A stretch of DNA of 64,000 nucleotides from Arthrobacter agilis. Its GTDB lineage: Bacteria; Actinomycetota; Actinomycetes; Actinomycetales; Micrococcaceae. Position numbers and translations under genes: made by a program. Below the pieces are notes generated by a model, which worked only from the letters and a program-made list of their open reading frames with translations, searched no databases and was not told the origin of the DNA. Location: assembly GCF_006494655.1 (NCBI RefSeq), contig NZ_VHIM01000005.1, positions 240,590 through 304,589 of the forward strand. The letters run 5' to 3'. Below, in pieces: positions 1 through 7,385 of this stretch (positions are counted from its first letter, which is position 1; each line of letters starts with the position of its first letter).

Positions 1-144
1 GGCGTCATGGGGGAGAACGCGTACCAGGCCTATCTCGACCACCACGAGCGATCCCACACCGGGGGTCTGCCCATGACGGAGCGCGAGTTCTGGCGTGACA
101 AGACGGACCGTCAGGATGCGAACCCGGAAGGGCGCTGCTGCTAG
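1..144 (+). CDS. YbdD/YjiX family small protein, 3' part
   Basis: The reading frame is open from the first base and ends TAG at 142-144, so the gene is cut by the window edge. The visible 47 residues contain the family signature GENAYQAYLDHH, then REFWRDKTDRQD, and end in NPEGRCC, as in actinobacterial YbdD/YjiX proteins. These small proteins are usually encoded directly after a CstA-type peptide/pyruvate transporter, so cstA probably lies just upstream, outside the window (inference). The Cys-Cys end is typical of the family. The biochemical role is unknown. A strong hairpin follows 13 bases after the stop. Confidence 0.8.
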   Translation, partial: GVMGENAYQAYLDHHERSHTGGLPMTEREFWRDKTDRQDANPEGRCC

Positions 145-156
145 GTACGCCCGCCG

Positions 157-190
157 CGAAGCCCGGTCCTCCCGCGAGGGCCGGGCTTCG
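157..190 (+). terminator. Rho-independent-type hairpin after the YbdD gene
   Basis: The arms 157-166 (cgaagcccgg) and 181-190 (ccgggcttcg) are perfectly complementary around a 14-base loop. The hairpin lies between the YbdD stop and the Bpa gene and is followed by gtcgtg rather than a T run, as is common in high-GC actinobacteria. Confidence 0.7.
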
Positions 191-247
191 TCGTGTCCAG
201 GGGTCACCGACCTGCGTCCTCCGCATGCGTTGTGGGAGCATAGCGTC

Positions 248-859
248 ATGACGGAACAGCAGTCGGGCGCCGATTCCGAACCCACTCAGGGGCCAGGCCC
301 GGAGCAGTCCCCCAGCAGCACGCCCGAGCTCCCCACCTCGCCCGCGACACCGGACCCGCGCACGGCGTCCCTCGCGGAACTCGTCGACGAACCCGCGAAG
401 GTGATGCGGATCGGCACCATGCTGAAGCAACTGCTCGAAGAGGTGCGCTCCGCGCCGCTGGACGACGCCGGCCGCACGCGCCTGGCCGCCATCCACGAAC
501 GGTCGGTGAAGGAACTCGAGGACGGGCTGGCTCCCGAGCTGGTCGAGGAACTGCACCGCATCAACCTGCCCTTCGATCACGAATCCGTGCCCACGGACGC
601 GGAACTGCGCGTGGCGCAGGCCCAGCTCGTCGGATGGCTCGAGGGGCTCTTCCACGGGATCCAGACCGCGCTCGCGGCGCAGCAGATGACCAATCAGCAA
701 CTGGCCGCGCGCCTCCAGCTCCGCCAGCTGCCGCCCGGCACCGTGCTGGCCCCCGGCGTCGTCGTGGGTGAGGACGGCGAGCCACGACGCACGACGACGT
801 CCCCCCGCCCGCCCCAGGCTGCCCCCGCGGACAGCCACGGGCCGGGCCAGTACCTGTAG
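248..859 (+). CDS. bpa: Bacterial proteasome activator Bpa/PafE
   Basis: The 203-residue protein matches the Bpa (PafE, DUF2587) family. It has a Pro/Ser/Thr-rich disordered N terminus (about 1-45), a helical core beginning near LAELVDEPAKVMRIGTMLKQ, and a flexible tail ending in GQYL. In Mycobacterium that C-terminal GQYL docks into the 20S core and opens the gate for ATP-independent degradation. The core helices form the dodecameric ring in characterised members. An ATG at 248 was chosen because the longer frame upstream crosses the preceding hairpin and lacks family-like sequence. The next gene starts 5 bases after the stop, so they are probably co-transcribed. The intact GQYL implies that this organism has a 20S proteasome elsewhere. 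Confidence 0.9.
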   Translation: MTEQQSGADSEPTQGPGPEQSPSSTPELPTSPATPDPRTASLAELVDEPAKVMRIGTMLKQLLEEVRSAPLDDAGRTRLAAIHERSVKELEDGLAPELVEELHRINLPFDHESVPTDAELRVAQAQLVGWLEGLFHGIQTALAAQQMTNQQLAARLQLRQLPPGTVLAPGVVVGEDGEPRRTTTSPRPPQAAPADSHGPGQYL

Positions 860-864
860 CGCGG

Positions 865-1320
865 GTGGCATTCTTCGCGGCGGCCCGCCAGGGGCGGAAG
901 GACGACGCCGAACTGGGGACGGGAGTCTGGCGCCGGGCGCACGATCGCTTCCGGCGCGGACTGGACCGGTATCACCAGATCCTCGAGGGGATCGAGGACG
1001 ACGACGTCTACAACGAGCTGGTGGTCGTCGCCAACGACCTCGGCGCGATGCTGCCGGGCGTGCGCGAGGTGTGCGTGCGCGCGCAGACCTCGTCGCCGAG
1101 TACGGGGCTGGACATCCCGGGAGCGCTCCTGCAGGTGCACCGGGCCCTCTCGAGGGCCGGCAATACGCTGGCAACGACGGCGGAGGCTGCGGCGATGGCC
1201 CGGCTGGACGGTGAGCGCTGGGGTGTCGCGTCCTCGGGCCTGGACAACGTGCGGCGCCGCGCCCAGCTCGTGGCGGACGACGTCGAGGAGGCGGAGCGCG
1301 CCATGCCCGAGGGCGTGTAG
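865..1320 (+). CDS. Hypothetical helical protein downstream of bpa
   Basis: A 151-residue protein starting GTG 5 bases after the bpa stop, without a clear Shine-Dalgarno, which suggests translational coupling. It is predicted to be almost wholly alpha-helical, with long Ala/Arg/Glu heptad-like stretches and no signal peptide, membrane span or catalytic motif. I do not recognise a family. Its tight coupling to the proteasome activator makes a partner or adaptor role conceivable, but this is only inferred from position. The next gene is convergent, 30 bases away. Confidence 0.6.
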   Translation: MAFFAAARQGRKDDAELGTGVWRRAHDRFRRGLDRYHQILEGIEDDDVYNELVVVANDLGAMLPGVREVCVRAQTSSPSTGLDIPGALLQVHRALSRAGNTLATTAEAAAMARLDGERWGVASSGLDNVRRRAQLVADDVEEAERAMPEGV

Positions 1321-1350
1321 GGCTGTCGCCGGAGGAACGTCCGTCCCCGC

Positions 1351-3057
1351 TCAGAACAGCAGGGTGGAATCGGGGGCGACGGCGATGTCCCAGACGTCGA
1401 GCTCGCGGCCTTCGCAGATCCCGCGGTCGCCGGTGGGCCGGCCCAGGATGAAGGGCGCCGATCGGTTCTCGTCCACGTAGGGGTAGCCCCGTTCGTTGAG
1501 GACCGTGAGGATCCGGTCGCCGGCCGGGGCGTTGCCGTCCCGGTACGTCAGGGTGTGTTCGCGCAGGTAGGCCGAGAACCCCTGGGGCCAGCGGAGGAGG
1601 ACCCGGCGTCCCTCGAACTCGAAGCTCAGGCAGGCGAAGGCCCCTGCCCGGCCCCCGCGGAAGGTCCCGGATCGGACCTCCGACGGGTCCCGGATGCCGA
1701 GGTCATCGGTCGGCCGGACACCGAGGACCTCGGGTCGATCGAGCGACCCGGGCGGCTCGCCGCTCGTGGCGACGGCGAGCTCGTCGTCGGGCACGGCGTC
1801 GATGGCATCCAGGAGCACGTCCGGAAGCGGCACAGGATCCCCGGGGATCGTTGTTGCTGCTGGTGTTCGCCGGTCGGCGAGGGTGAGCACGGCCCCGGCG
1901 CTCTCGATGGGGGTCAGCGCTCCGTGATCCCCCCGGACGAGGAACACGATCTGGTCCTTGGGGAAGAAGTCCCGGCCGTACGGCCGTTCGAGGGTGCTGC
2001 GGCCGGTCACGTCGATGGCGAGCGGGCTCTGCTGCTCCTCACCCTTGACGGTCTGCACCACGGACACGTGCTGGTGGATCCTGACCCTGCCACGCACCAG
2101 CGTGGGCTCGACCGACGTGGTCGACACCACCGCGACCACGTCGGCGAGGCTGAACAGTCCGGCCACCTCTCCCGACGGGCCGGCGGGAGCCCCGGGGTGG
2201 AAGACCGCGGCCAGGGCGGCGGCGACGACGACGAGCCCCACACCGCCGATGATGGCCTGGGCCTTCGCGCCGCGCCTCCGCCCGGCCGGCTCGGGATCCT
2301 GCCCAGGGTCCTGCCCGGCCGCGTTCACCGTCAGGAGGGGTGGGGTGGCGGCTCCCGGGCCCCGCGCGACCTCGGGGGAAGTGATGCCGCGGGGGAGGAG
2401 CGCTCGACGGCTCCTCGCGAGATCGTCGGCCGTGACGCGTCGGGCCGGATCCGCCTCCGCGAGCATGGCGTGCAGGCTCGTCGACGGTGGGCCGGGTTCG
2501 TACCCGGGCCGGTCGCCGTCCGAGCCCGGCTCGCTGTCGCCGTCCGAATTGGGTTCGCGGTCGCCGTCCGGGCCCGGTCCGCTGGCACGCTCCGGCGTCC
2601 GGAGCGTGCCCGGCGCAGCCAGTGCACCGATCAGGTGAGCCTCGATCACCTCGAGGCGGGCCGGGTCCTGTCCGGAGGCGAGCGCTGCCAGGTTCCTGCC
2701 CAGGCCGTCCCAGTGATGCAGGAGGAGGAACTCCCGGTCTTCCGGGGAGAGGGCCGCGAGTGCGGACTGCAGGGCGGGGTGCCGCTCGGTCCGCGGCGGG
2801 AGGGACGGCGGCAGGAACACCTCGACCGACGCCCGTGCCGCAGCGAGCAGGCGGACGCGGAGGTTACCACCGTCCGCGGCCGGAGTCGTCCCGGTGCCGT
2901 TCGTCGTCGAGGGTGCGTCCTGCGCCTGATCACCCGGCGCCAGCGTTTCGACGGCGTCGAGGGCGGCAGCAGCAGCGAGCCGTGCGGAGAGCGAGCGCCG
3001 GTAGGCGTAGCGGTAGGCATCGTCGTGGAGAGCCGCGCGAGCTTCGTCCTCCGTCAT
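1351..3057 (-). CDS. Membrane protein with sigma-region-4-like N-terminal segment
   Basis: A 568-residue protein. Residues about 102-146 (SPEDREFLLLHHWDGL and following) resemble region 4 of ECF sigma factors, but no region 2 is visible. An acidic Asp/Gly repeat tract occupies about 162-186. One transmembrane helix lies at about 266-287, followed by roughly 280 extracytoplasmic residues of unknown fold. ATG 3057 was preferred over the longer frame because a GGAGGTG ribosome site lies about 10 bases upstream of it. The layout (cytoplasmic sigma-like part, membrane anchor, outer domain) recalls anti-sigma or membrane-sensor proteins, but I cannot name the family. Confidence 0.65.
   Translation of the reverse strand: MTEDEARAALHDDAYRYAYRRSLSARLAAAAALDAVETLAPGDQAQDAPSTTNGTGTTPAADGGNLRVRLLAAARASVEVFLPPSLPPRTERHPALQSALAALSPEDREFLLLHHWDGLGRNLAALASGQDPARLEVIEAHLIGALAAPGTLRTPERASGPGPDGDREPNSDGDSEPGSDGDRPGYEPGPPSTSLHAMLAEADPARRVTADDLARSRRALLPRGITSPEVARGPGAATPPLLTVNAAGQDPGQDPEPAGRRRGAKAQAIIGGVGLVVVAAALAAVFHPGAPAGPSGEVAGLFSLADVVAVVSTTSVEPTLVRGRVRIHQHVSVVQTVKGEEQQSPLAIDVTGRSTLERPYGRDFFPKDQIVFLVRGDHGALTPIESAGAVLTLADRRTPAATTIPGDPVPLPDVLLDAIDAVPDDELAVATSGEPPGSLDRPEVLGVRPTDDLGIRDPSEVRSGTFRGGRAGAFACLSFEFEGRRVLLRWPQGFSAYLREHTLTYRDGNAPAGDRILTVLNERGYPYVDENRSAPFILGRPTGDRGICEGRELDVWDIAVAPDSTLLF
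2511..2569. repeat. Imperfect 24-base tandem repeats inside a coding region
   Basis: About two and a half units built around tcgccgtcc (units 2522-2545 and 2546-2569, partial copy before). On the minus strand they encode an acidic linker of the type (S/P)DGDxEP. This is a small coding repeat that could vary in length between strains. Confidence 0.6.
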
Positions 3058-3166
3058 GCCGCCGTCCCACCTCCGCCGTCGCGGATTCGCCCGTGAGAAA
3101 CAACGACGGCTGATAGTTGTCGGAGGGAACAGAAATAAATGAGCTGTATCGCTGGTTCCCGCCTGT

Positions 3167-4006
3167 ATGACTACATCACCAAATCTTACGTTCAATGACG
3201 GCCACACGATCCCGCAGCTCGGCTACGGAGTGTGGCAGGTCGAGGACAACGTGGCGGAGGACGTCGTCGGCAAGGCCTTCGATGCAGGCTACCGGCACAT
3301 CGACACGGCCATGATCTACGGCAACGAAGCAGGCGTGGGACGCGCCATCGCGAAGTCCGGCGTCGCCCGCGAGGACATGTTCATCACCACCAAGCTGTGG
3401 AACGCGGACCAGGGCTACGAGAGCACCCTGAAGGCGTTCGACGAGTCCATGGAGCGCCTCGGCCTCGAGTACCTCGACCTGTACCTCATCCACTGGCTGC
3501 AGCCCAAGCAGGGCAAATACGTGGACACCTGGAAGGCCTTCGTGGAACTGCAGAAGCAGGGCCGCGTGAAGAGCATCGGTGTCTCCAACTTCACGGTCGA
3601 GGCACTGCAGGAGATCATCGACGCCACCGGAGTGGTCCCCGTCATCAACCAGGTGGAGACACACCCCTACCTCAGCCAGGCCGAGCTTCGCCGCTTCGAG
3701 GCGGACAAGGGAATCCTCCACGAGTCGTGGTCCCCGATCGGGTCCGGCAAGGGACTCCTGGACGACGCCGTCCTGCAGGACATCGCGCAGAAGCGCGGCG
3801 CCACCCCGGCGCAGGTCGTCATCGCCTGGCACCTGGCCCTCGGCAACGTGGTCATTCCGAAGTCCGTCACGGAGTCGCGGATCATCGAGAACTGGGAGTC
3901 CCTCGGCGTGACGCTCGAGGACGCGGACATCGAGGCCATCAACGGCCTCGACAAGGGGTCCGAGGGCCGTATCGGCGCCGATCCCGCGACGTCCGACTTC
4001 GCGTAG
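3167..4006 (+). CDS. Aldo/keto reductase (2,5-diketo-D-gluconate reductase-like)
   Basis: A 279-residue NADPH-dependent aldo/keto reductase of normal length. The catalytic tetrad is visible: Asp46 and Tyr51 in HIDTAMIYGNE, Lys76 in TTKLW and His109 in YLIHW. The cofactor-binding part SIGVSNF and the C-terminal VIPKSVTESRI segment (pyrophosphate/2'-phosphate contacts) are intact. It resembles the DkgA/MorB group reducing small carbonyls; the actual substrate cannot be told. It is a monocistronic gene divergent from the sigma-like membrane protein and convergent with fliW, ending before a 40-base palindrome. The ribosome site before ATG 3167 is weak. Confidence 0.88.
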   Translation: MTTSPNLTFNDGHTIPQLGYGVWQVEDNVAEDVVGKAFDAGYRHIDTAMIYGNEAGVGRAIAKSGVAREDMFITTKLWNADQGYESTLKAFDESMERLGLEYLDLYLIHWLQPKQGKYVDTWKAFVELQKQGRVKSIGVSNFTVEALQEIIDATGVVPVINQVETHPYLSQAELRRFEADKGILHESWSPIGSGKGLLDDAVLQDIAQKRGATPAQVVIAWHLALGNVVIPKSVTESRIIENWESLGVTLEDADIEAINGLDKGSEGRIGADPATSDFA

Positions 4007-4082
4007 CCGCGACGCGGCAGTCCCGCCGGTGACACCCCGTGGGGCGCGTCCCTGAGGGGCAGTGCTGCAGGTGGAAGCAGAA

Positions 4083-4122
4083 CAGGAGGAGCCGCCCGGC
4101 ACGTGCCGGGCGGCTCCTCCTG
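4083..4122. terminator. Perfect 40-base palindrome, bidirectional terminator
   Basis: Bases 4083-4102 and 4103-4122 are exact reverse complements, a 20-bp stem at maximum extent. It lies between the convergent aldo/keto reductase and fliW genes and marks the left border of the flagellar cluster. No long T run follows on either side. Confidence 0.85.
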
Positions 4123-4137
4123 TGCATACGGCCGGGC

Positions 4138-4509
4138 TCAGGCAGCCGGGGCGAGTGGTGCCCGGAGTGGATAGTCCTGGCCCTCGAGGATCAGTTGCGC
4201 GCACCGTCCCGTCCCCGGGTCCAGCACGATCGGAGCGGCCAGGTTGACGGTGGTCCCGTCGGGGCCCGGATTGGCGACGACGAACAGGTGCGCCTCCGGT
4301 ACGTCGGCCCCGAGCGCGTCCCGTTGGACGGCGGAGAACCGCGGACTGTACTCGGGCACGTAGGTGGCCGCGTCGAGGAGGAAGAGGCGTACGCCGGGCT
4401 CGTCGGCCGCCGTGAGCGTGAACAGGCCGTTCGCGTCCGGTACCGGCTCGAAGCGGAACTCGACGAGGGGAGCCAGACCCGGAGGAGGGGTCACGAACGC
4501 GGCCCTCAT
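4138..4509 (-). CDS. fliW: Flagellar assembly factor FliW
   Basis: A 123-residue FliW-family protein, slightly short for the family (often 130-150). Typical features are the Asp-rich strand LFLLDAATYVPEYSP near the middle and a later HLFVVANPGPDGTTVNLAAPIV stretch split by turns. In Bacillus, FliW binds either flagellin or CsrA; free flagellin titrates FliW and releases CsrA to repress flagellin translation. Its start overlaps the flgL stop by 4 bases (ATGA), so it is the last gene of the flgN-flgK-flgL-fliW operon. A csrA gene lies at the other end of this cluster (34034-34318), supporting the same switch here. Confidence 0.9.
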   Translation of the reverse strand: MRAAFVTPPPGLAPLVEFRFEPVPDANGLFTLTAADEPGVRLFLLDAATYVPEYSPRFSAVQRDALGADVPEAHLFVVANPGPDGTTVNLAAPIVLDPGTGRCAQLILEGQDYPLRAPLAPAA

Positions 4510-5381
4510 CGGAGGAAGTCCACCAGCGAGGGCTGGAGGACCCGGGCGGACACGGCCAGGGCACTCTGGTATGCGGTCTCCTGCACCTTGAGGTCCAGGA
4601 TGATGGACGCGAGATCGATGTCTTCCACGGTGGCGCGTTCTCCTTCGAGGGCCAGCGATGCGTCGGCGACGGCGTCCTTCGCGCCGAGGAGCCGGGCATG
4701 GCGCGTGCCGATCTCGGTGTGCTGGGCGGTGAGGTCCTGGATCCGCTGCTGCAGGGGTCCCAGGTGCACAGACACGTCCTTGCCGGACCGCAGATCGGCG
4801 GCGATCGTGTCCAGCAGGGCGAAGACCGAGGTGCTGCCGCTGCCGAACACCGCAGCGCCGTCCGCGTCCACGCGGACCGTTTCGCCGGCACCGATGCGGC
4901 GCTCCACCGTACCGCCTGCTGCGAAGGTCAGGTCGGGCTGCAGGGCGGCGGACGCATCGGCATTGCCCGCGAAGAGGAACCGGCCCGCGTAGGTGGCATT
5001 CGCCTGGCCCTTGAGCTCGCTCCGCAGCGACTCGATGTCCAGCGCGAGTGCCTCACGGGCCGCAGGCGGCAGGACCGAATTGGAGCCCTGCAGCGTGAGG
5101 TCGTTCGCGCGATCGAGCGCCCGCTTCGACGTCGTCATTGCGTTCTCCAGCTGGTCCAGCCAGCCTTCGCCGTTGGCGATGTTCCGGCCGTACTGCTCGT
5201 TGGCGCGCATCTCGCCGCGGACGCGGAGGGCGTCGGCTGCGGCGGCCGGATCATCCGACGGGCGGCTGATGGCCTTCTGGCTGCTGGCCTTCTCCTGGAG
5301 ATCCGCGAGGCGCGCCAGGTTGGCCTGCAGGGAGCGCTGCGCGCCCTGCATCATGGTGTGGTTGGTGACGCGGGTGATCAT
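4506..5381 (-). CDS. flgL: Flagellar hook-filament junction protein FlgL
   Basis: A 291-residue protein of the flagellin/FlgL family. The N-terminal D0/D1 helix begins MITRVTNHTMMQGAQRSLQ and contains the conserved SRPSDDPAAA segment; the C-terminal helix ends in ARVLQPSLVDFLR. FlgL forms the junction layer between FlgK and the flagellin filament and is exported by the flagellar type III system. It follows flgK by 10 bases and overlaps fliW by 4. A modest AAGG ribosome site precedes ATG 5381. Confidence 0.95.
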   Translation of the reverse strand: MITRVTNHTMMQGAQRSLQANLARLADLQEKASSQKAISRPSDDPAAAADALRVRGEMRANEQYGRNIANGEGWLDQLENAMTTSKRALDRANDLTLQGSNSVLPPAAREALALDIESLRSELKGQANATYAGRFLFAGNADASAALQPDLTFAAGGTVERRIGAGETVRVDADGAAVFGSGSTSVFALLDTIAADLRSGKDVSVHLGPLQQRIQDLTAQHTEIGTRHARLLGAKDAVADASLALEGERATVEDIDLASIILDLKVQETAYQSALAVSARVLQPSLVDFLR

Positions 5382-5391
5382 CTGGCCCTTC

Positions 5392-6777
5392 CTAGCGTCC
5401 TACGATTCCCATGCGGTTGATGAGGACGTCGAGCATCTCGTCGACGGCCGTCATCACCCGCGCGGCGCCCTGATAGGCGTGCTGGTACTCCAGCAGGTTG
5501 ACCTGTTCCTCGTCCATGCTGACCGAGGTTGCTCCCAGGTGCTGCTGCAGCGCCGCGGTGGCGGAGACCTCGGCGAGGGCGTTGCCCTGCAGCTCTGCGC
5601 GGGCTGCGGAGCCGAGATCGGCGACGAAAGCCGACCAGACGGCGTCGGGGGAGTTCCGGGCCGTCCCGAGGTGCGAGATGGCGTCGGCGACGGAGCCGTC
5701 GAGGGCGCCTGCCGTGGGGTCGCCCGCGGCGAGGCCTTCACGGCCGGTCGGGACGACGGCGAGCGACGCTGCGGCCCGGCCCGGCTCGAAGGCGAAGAAC
5801 GGGCCCTTGCCCGCACCGGTGTGCAGGGCATTCACCTGGTCGGCTAGTGTGGCGGCGAACGTGTCGTACCCGGCCGCGGCTTGTGCAAGGGCGCCGCCGG
5901 CCGATGCGGGCGCCAGGAGCGAGAGCGTCGCCGCGAGTTCGCCGCTCTCCACCCCGGCCGGTGCTCCCGGGCGATGCGTCCACTCCACCTGCACCGGCTC
6001 GGTGCCGCCGAGCCCCGCCGACCCCGTGACCTGCAACGCCTGGGCGGTGGTGCCCGCGACCAGCGGGTTGCCGGCGAGGAGGACGTCGGCTGTTCCGTCG
6101 GGGTTGTCGCGGACGGTGGCGCCGGTCAGGCCGGCGAGATTTGTCGTGAGGAGGGTGCGCCGGTCCACGAGCTCGTTGGCGGAGGCGCCGGAGGCGACGG
6201 CGGAGCGGATCTGCCGGTTCAGGTCGGCAACCTGGCTTGCGGCGTCGTTGACCTCCGTGACGAGACCCGCGGCCGAGGACCGGGCCGACGCCCACTGGGA
6301 CTCGACCTCCCGGTAGCCGGAGGCGATGCGCCCGGTGAGTTGACCGGCTGCTGCGAGGAGGGCCGATGCGGGTGCATCCTTCTCCGGCTGGTTGGAGAGT
6401 TCCTGCCAGCCGGCCCAGAAGCTCTGCAGGGAAGCTGACACGCCCAGGGTTCCCGGCTCCCGCAGCCCGTCCTCGAGAGCGGAGAACGCCTGGGCGCGCA
6501 CGGCGGTGTATCCGGCGGCGCTGGCGGTGGTGCGGACTCGTGCTTCGAGGTGCATGTCGCCGAGCCGGGCGATGTTCTGGGCGAGCACACCCTCCCCGGC
6601 CCGCGTGCCGGCACTGAACAGCGTCGGCCTGAGGGGCGCGGCGGCCGTCGTGTCCAGACGCTGCCGCGTGTAGCCCTGCGTCGTCGCGTTGGCGATGTTC
6701 TGCCCGGTCACGTCCAGGCCGGCCCGCGCGGCGGCGAGGCCCGAGTAGGCGGTGTTCAGTCCGCTGAAAGTGCTCAT
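5392..6777 (-). CDS. flgK: Flagellar hook-associated protein 1, FlgK
   Basis: A 461-residue FlgK. The rod/hook N-terminal motif is present (LDVTGQNIANATTQGYTRQ near residue 24, split here by family consensus ANxxTxGY), and the C terminus has the hook-family ending VNLLEYQHAYQGAARVM before residue 450. FlgK caps the hook and links it to FlgL. The start is 7 bases after the flgN stop, so it depends on the flgN promoter. FlgN encoded directly upstream is its expected export chaperone. Confidence 0.95.
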   Translation of the reverse strand: MSTFSGLNTAYSGLAAARAGLDVTGQNIANATTQGYTRQRLDTTAAAPLRPTLFSAGTRAGEGVLAQNIARLGDMHLEARVRTTASAAGYTAVRAQAFSALEDGLREPGTLGVSASLQSFWAGWQELSNQPEKDAPASALLAAAGQLTGRIASGYREVESQWASARSSAAGLVTEVNDAASQVADLNRQIRSAVASGASANELVDRRTLLTTNLAGLTGATVRDNPDGTADVLLAGNPLVAGTTAQALQVTGSAGLGGTEPVQVEWTHRPGAPAGVESGELAATLSLLAPASAGGALAQAAAGYDTFAATLADQVNALHTGAGKGPFFAFEPGRAAASLAVVPTGREGLAAGDPTAGALDGSVADAISHLGTARNSPDAVWSAFVADLGSAARAELQGNALAEVSATAALQQHLGATSVSMDEEQVNLLEYQHAYQGAARVMTAVDEMLDVLINRMGIVGR

Positions 6778-6784
6778 GGTGGCG

Positions 6785-7270
6785 CTACAGGTCCTTGTCG
6801 AGGAGGGTCGGTCGGTCGGTGCCGTGCCACGCGGCGCCGTCGGAGGCGTAGGTTCCCGCGCCGGTCCCGATTCCCGCGAGGGTCTCCTGGGTGGAGCGGC
6901 TCGCGGCCTTCAGGAACTGCTGGTTGCTGTCCCGGAGGCCGGCGATCTGGGAGACGAGGGCGGTCATGGCCTGCAGATGCGCCGAGAGCAGCTCGCCCCA
7001 CGGTCCCGCCGGGGCGGCGGCGGTGAGTTCCCGCAGGGAGGCGCCGTCGTCGATGCCCCACTCGGTGGCGACCGCCGAGGCATGGACGGCACGCGCCAGA
7101 CCGGTATCGCGCAGCTTCTGCAGAACCTGTTCGACCTCGCGGGTGGCGTGATGGAGCCACCGCGTCTTGCCGGAGGTGAGCAGGAGTTGTTCCTCCTCCA
7201 GTTTGAACGCGAGGAGTTCGAGCAGTTCACGCTCCTGCCAGAGCAGGGCGGAGAGATCCTGGGCGCTCAC
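6785..7270 (-). CDS. flgN: FlgN-like export chaperone
   Basis: A 161-residue, highly helical protein starting MSAQDLSALLWQERELLELL, typical for the FlgN family of type III export chaperones that hold FlgK and FlgL before secretion. A GTG start at 7270 was chosen because AAAGGAGGTG lies 6 bases upstream; the longer open frame on this strand overlaps the next gene and is not supported. It is the first gene of the leftward flgN-flgK-flgL-fliW operon. A motility-type promoter at 7319-7345 gives an mRNA leader of about 40 bases. Confidence 0.85.
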   Translation of the reverse strand: MSAQDLSALLWQERELLELLAFKLEEEQLLLTSGKTRWLHHATREVEQVLQKLRDTGLARAVHASAVATEWGIDDGASLRELTAAAPAGPWGELLSAHLQAMTALVSQIAGLRDSNQQFLKAASRSTQETLAGIGTGAGTYASDGAAWHGTDRPTLLDKDL

Positions 7271-7318
7271 GGTGCCACCTCCTTTCCGGTGCCACCGGAC
7301 GGGTGGAACCGGAAGAAC

Positions 7319-7345
7319 TATCGGCAGGGCCCGGTGCCATGTAAG
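7319..7345 (-). promoter_or_regulatory. Motility-sigma promoter of flgN operon
   Basis: On the minus strand CTTACA (7345-7340), 15 bases, then CCGATA (7324-7319) followed by GTT. Four other flagellar genes in the window carry the same pattern. The expected start point is near 7311, about 40 bases before the flgN GTG. Confidence 0.75.
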
Positions 7346-7385
7346 GACGGGAACCAGGCGTGTCGGGAACAATCTACCAGCAGCC

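Noticed and set aside
3089..3115. CTGATAGTT resembling the motility -10 upstream of the aldo/keto reductase
   Set aside because: The -10 differs and the place 15 bases upstream reads GCCCGT, not CTWAC; the gene is not flagellar.
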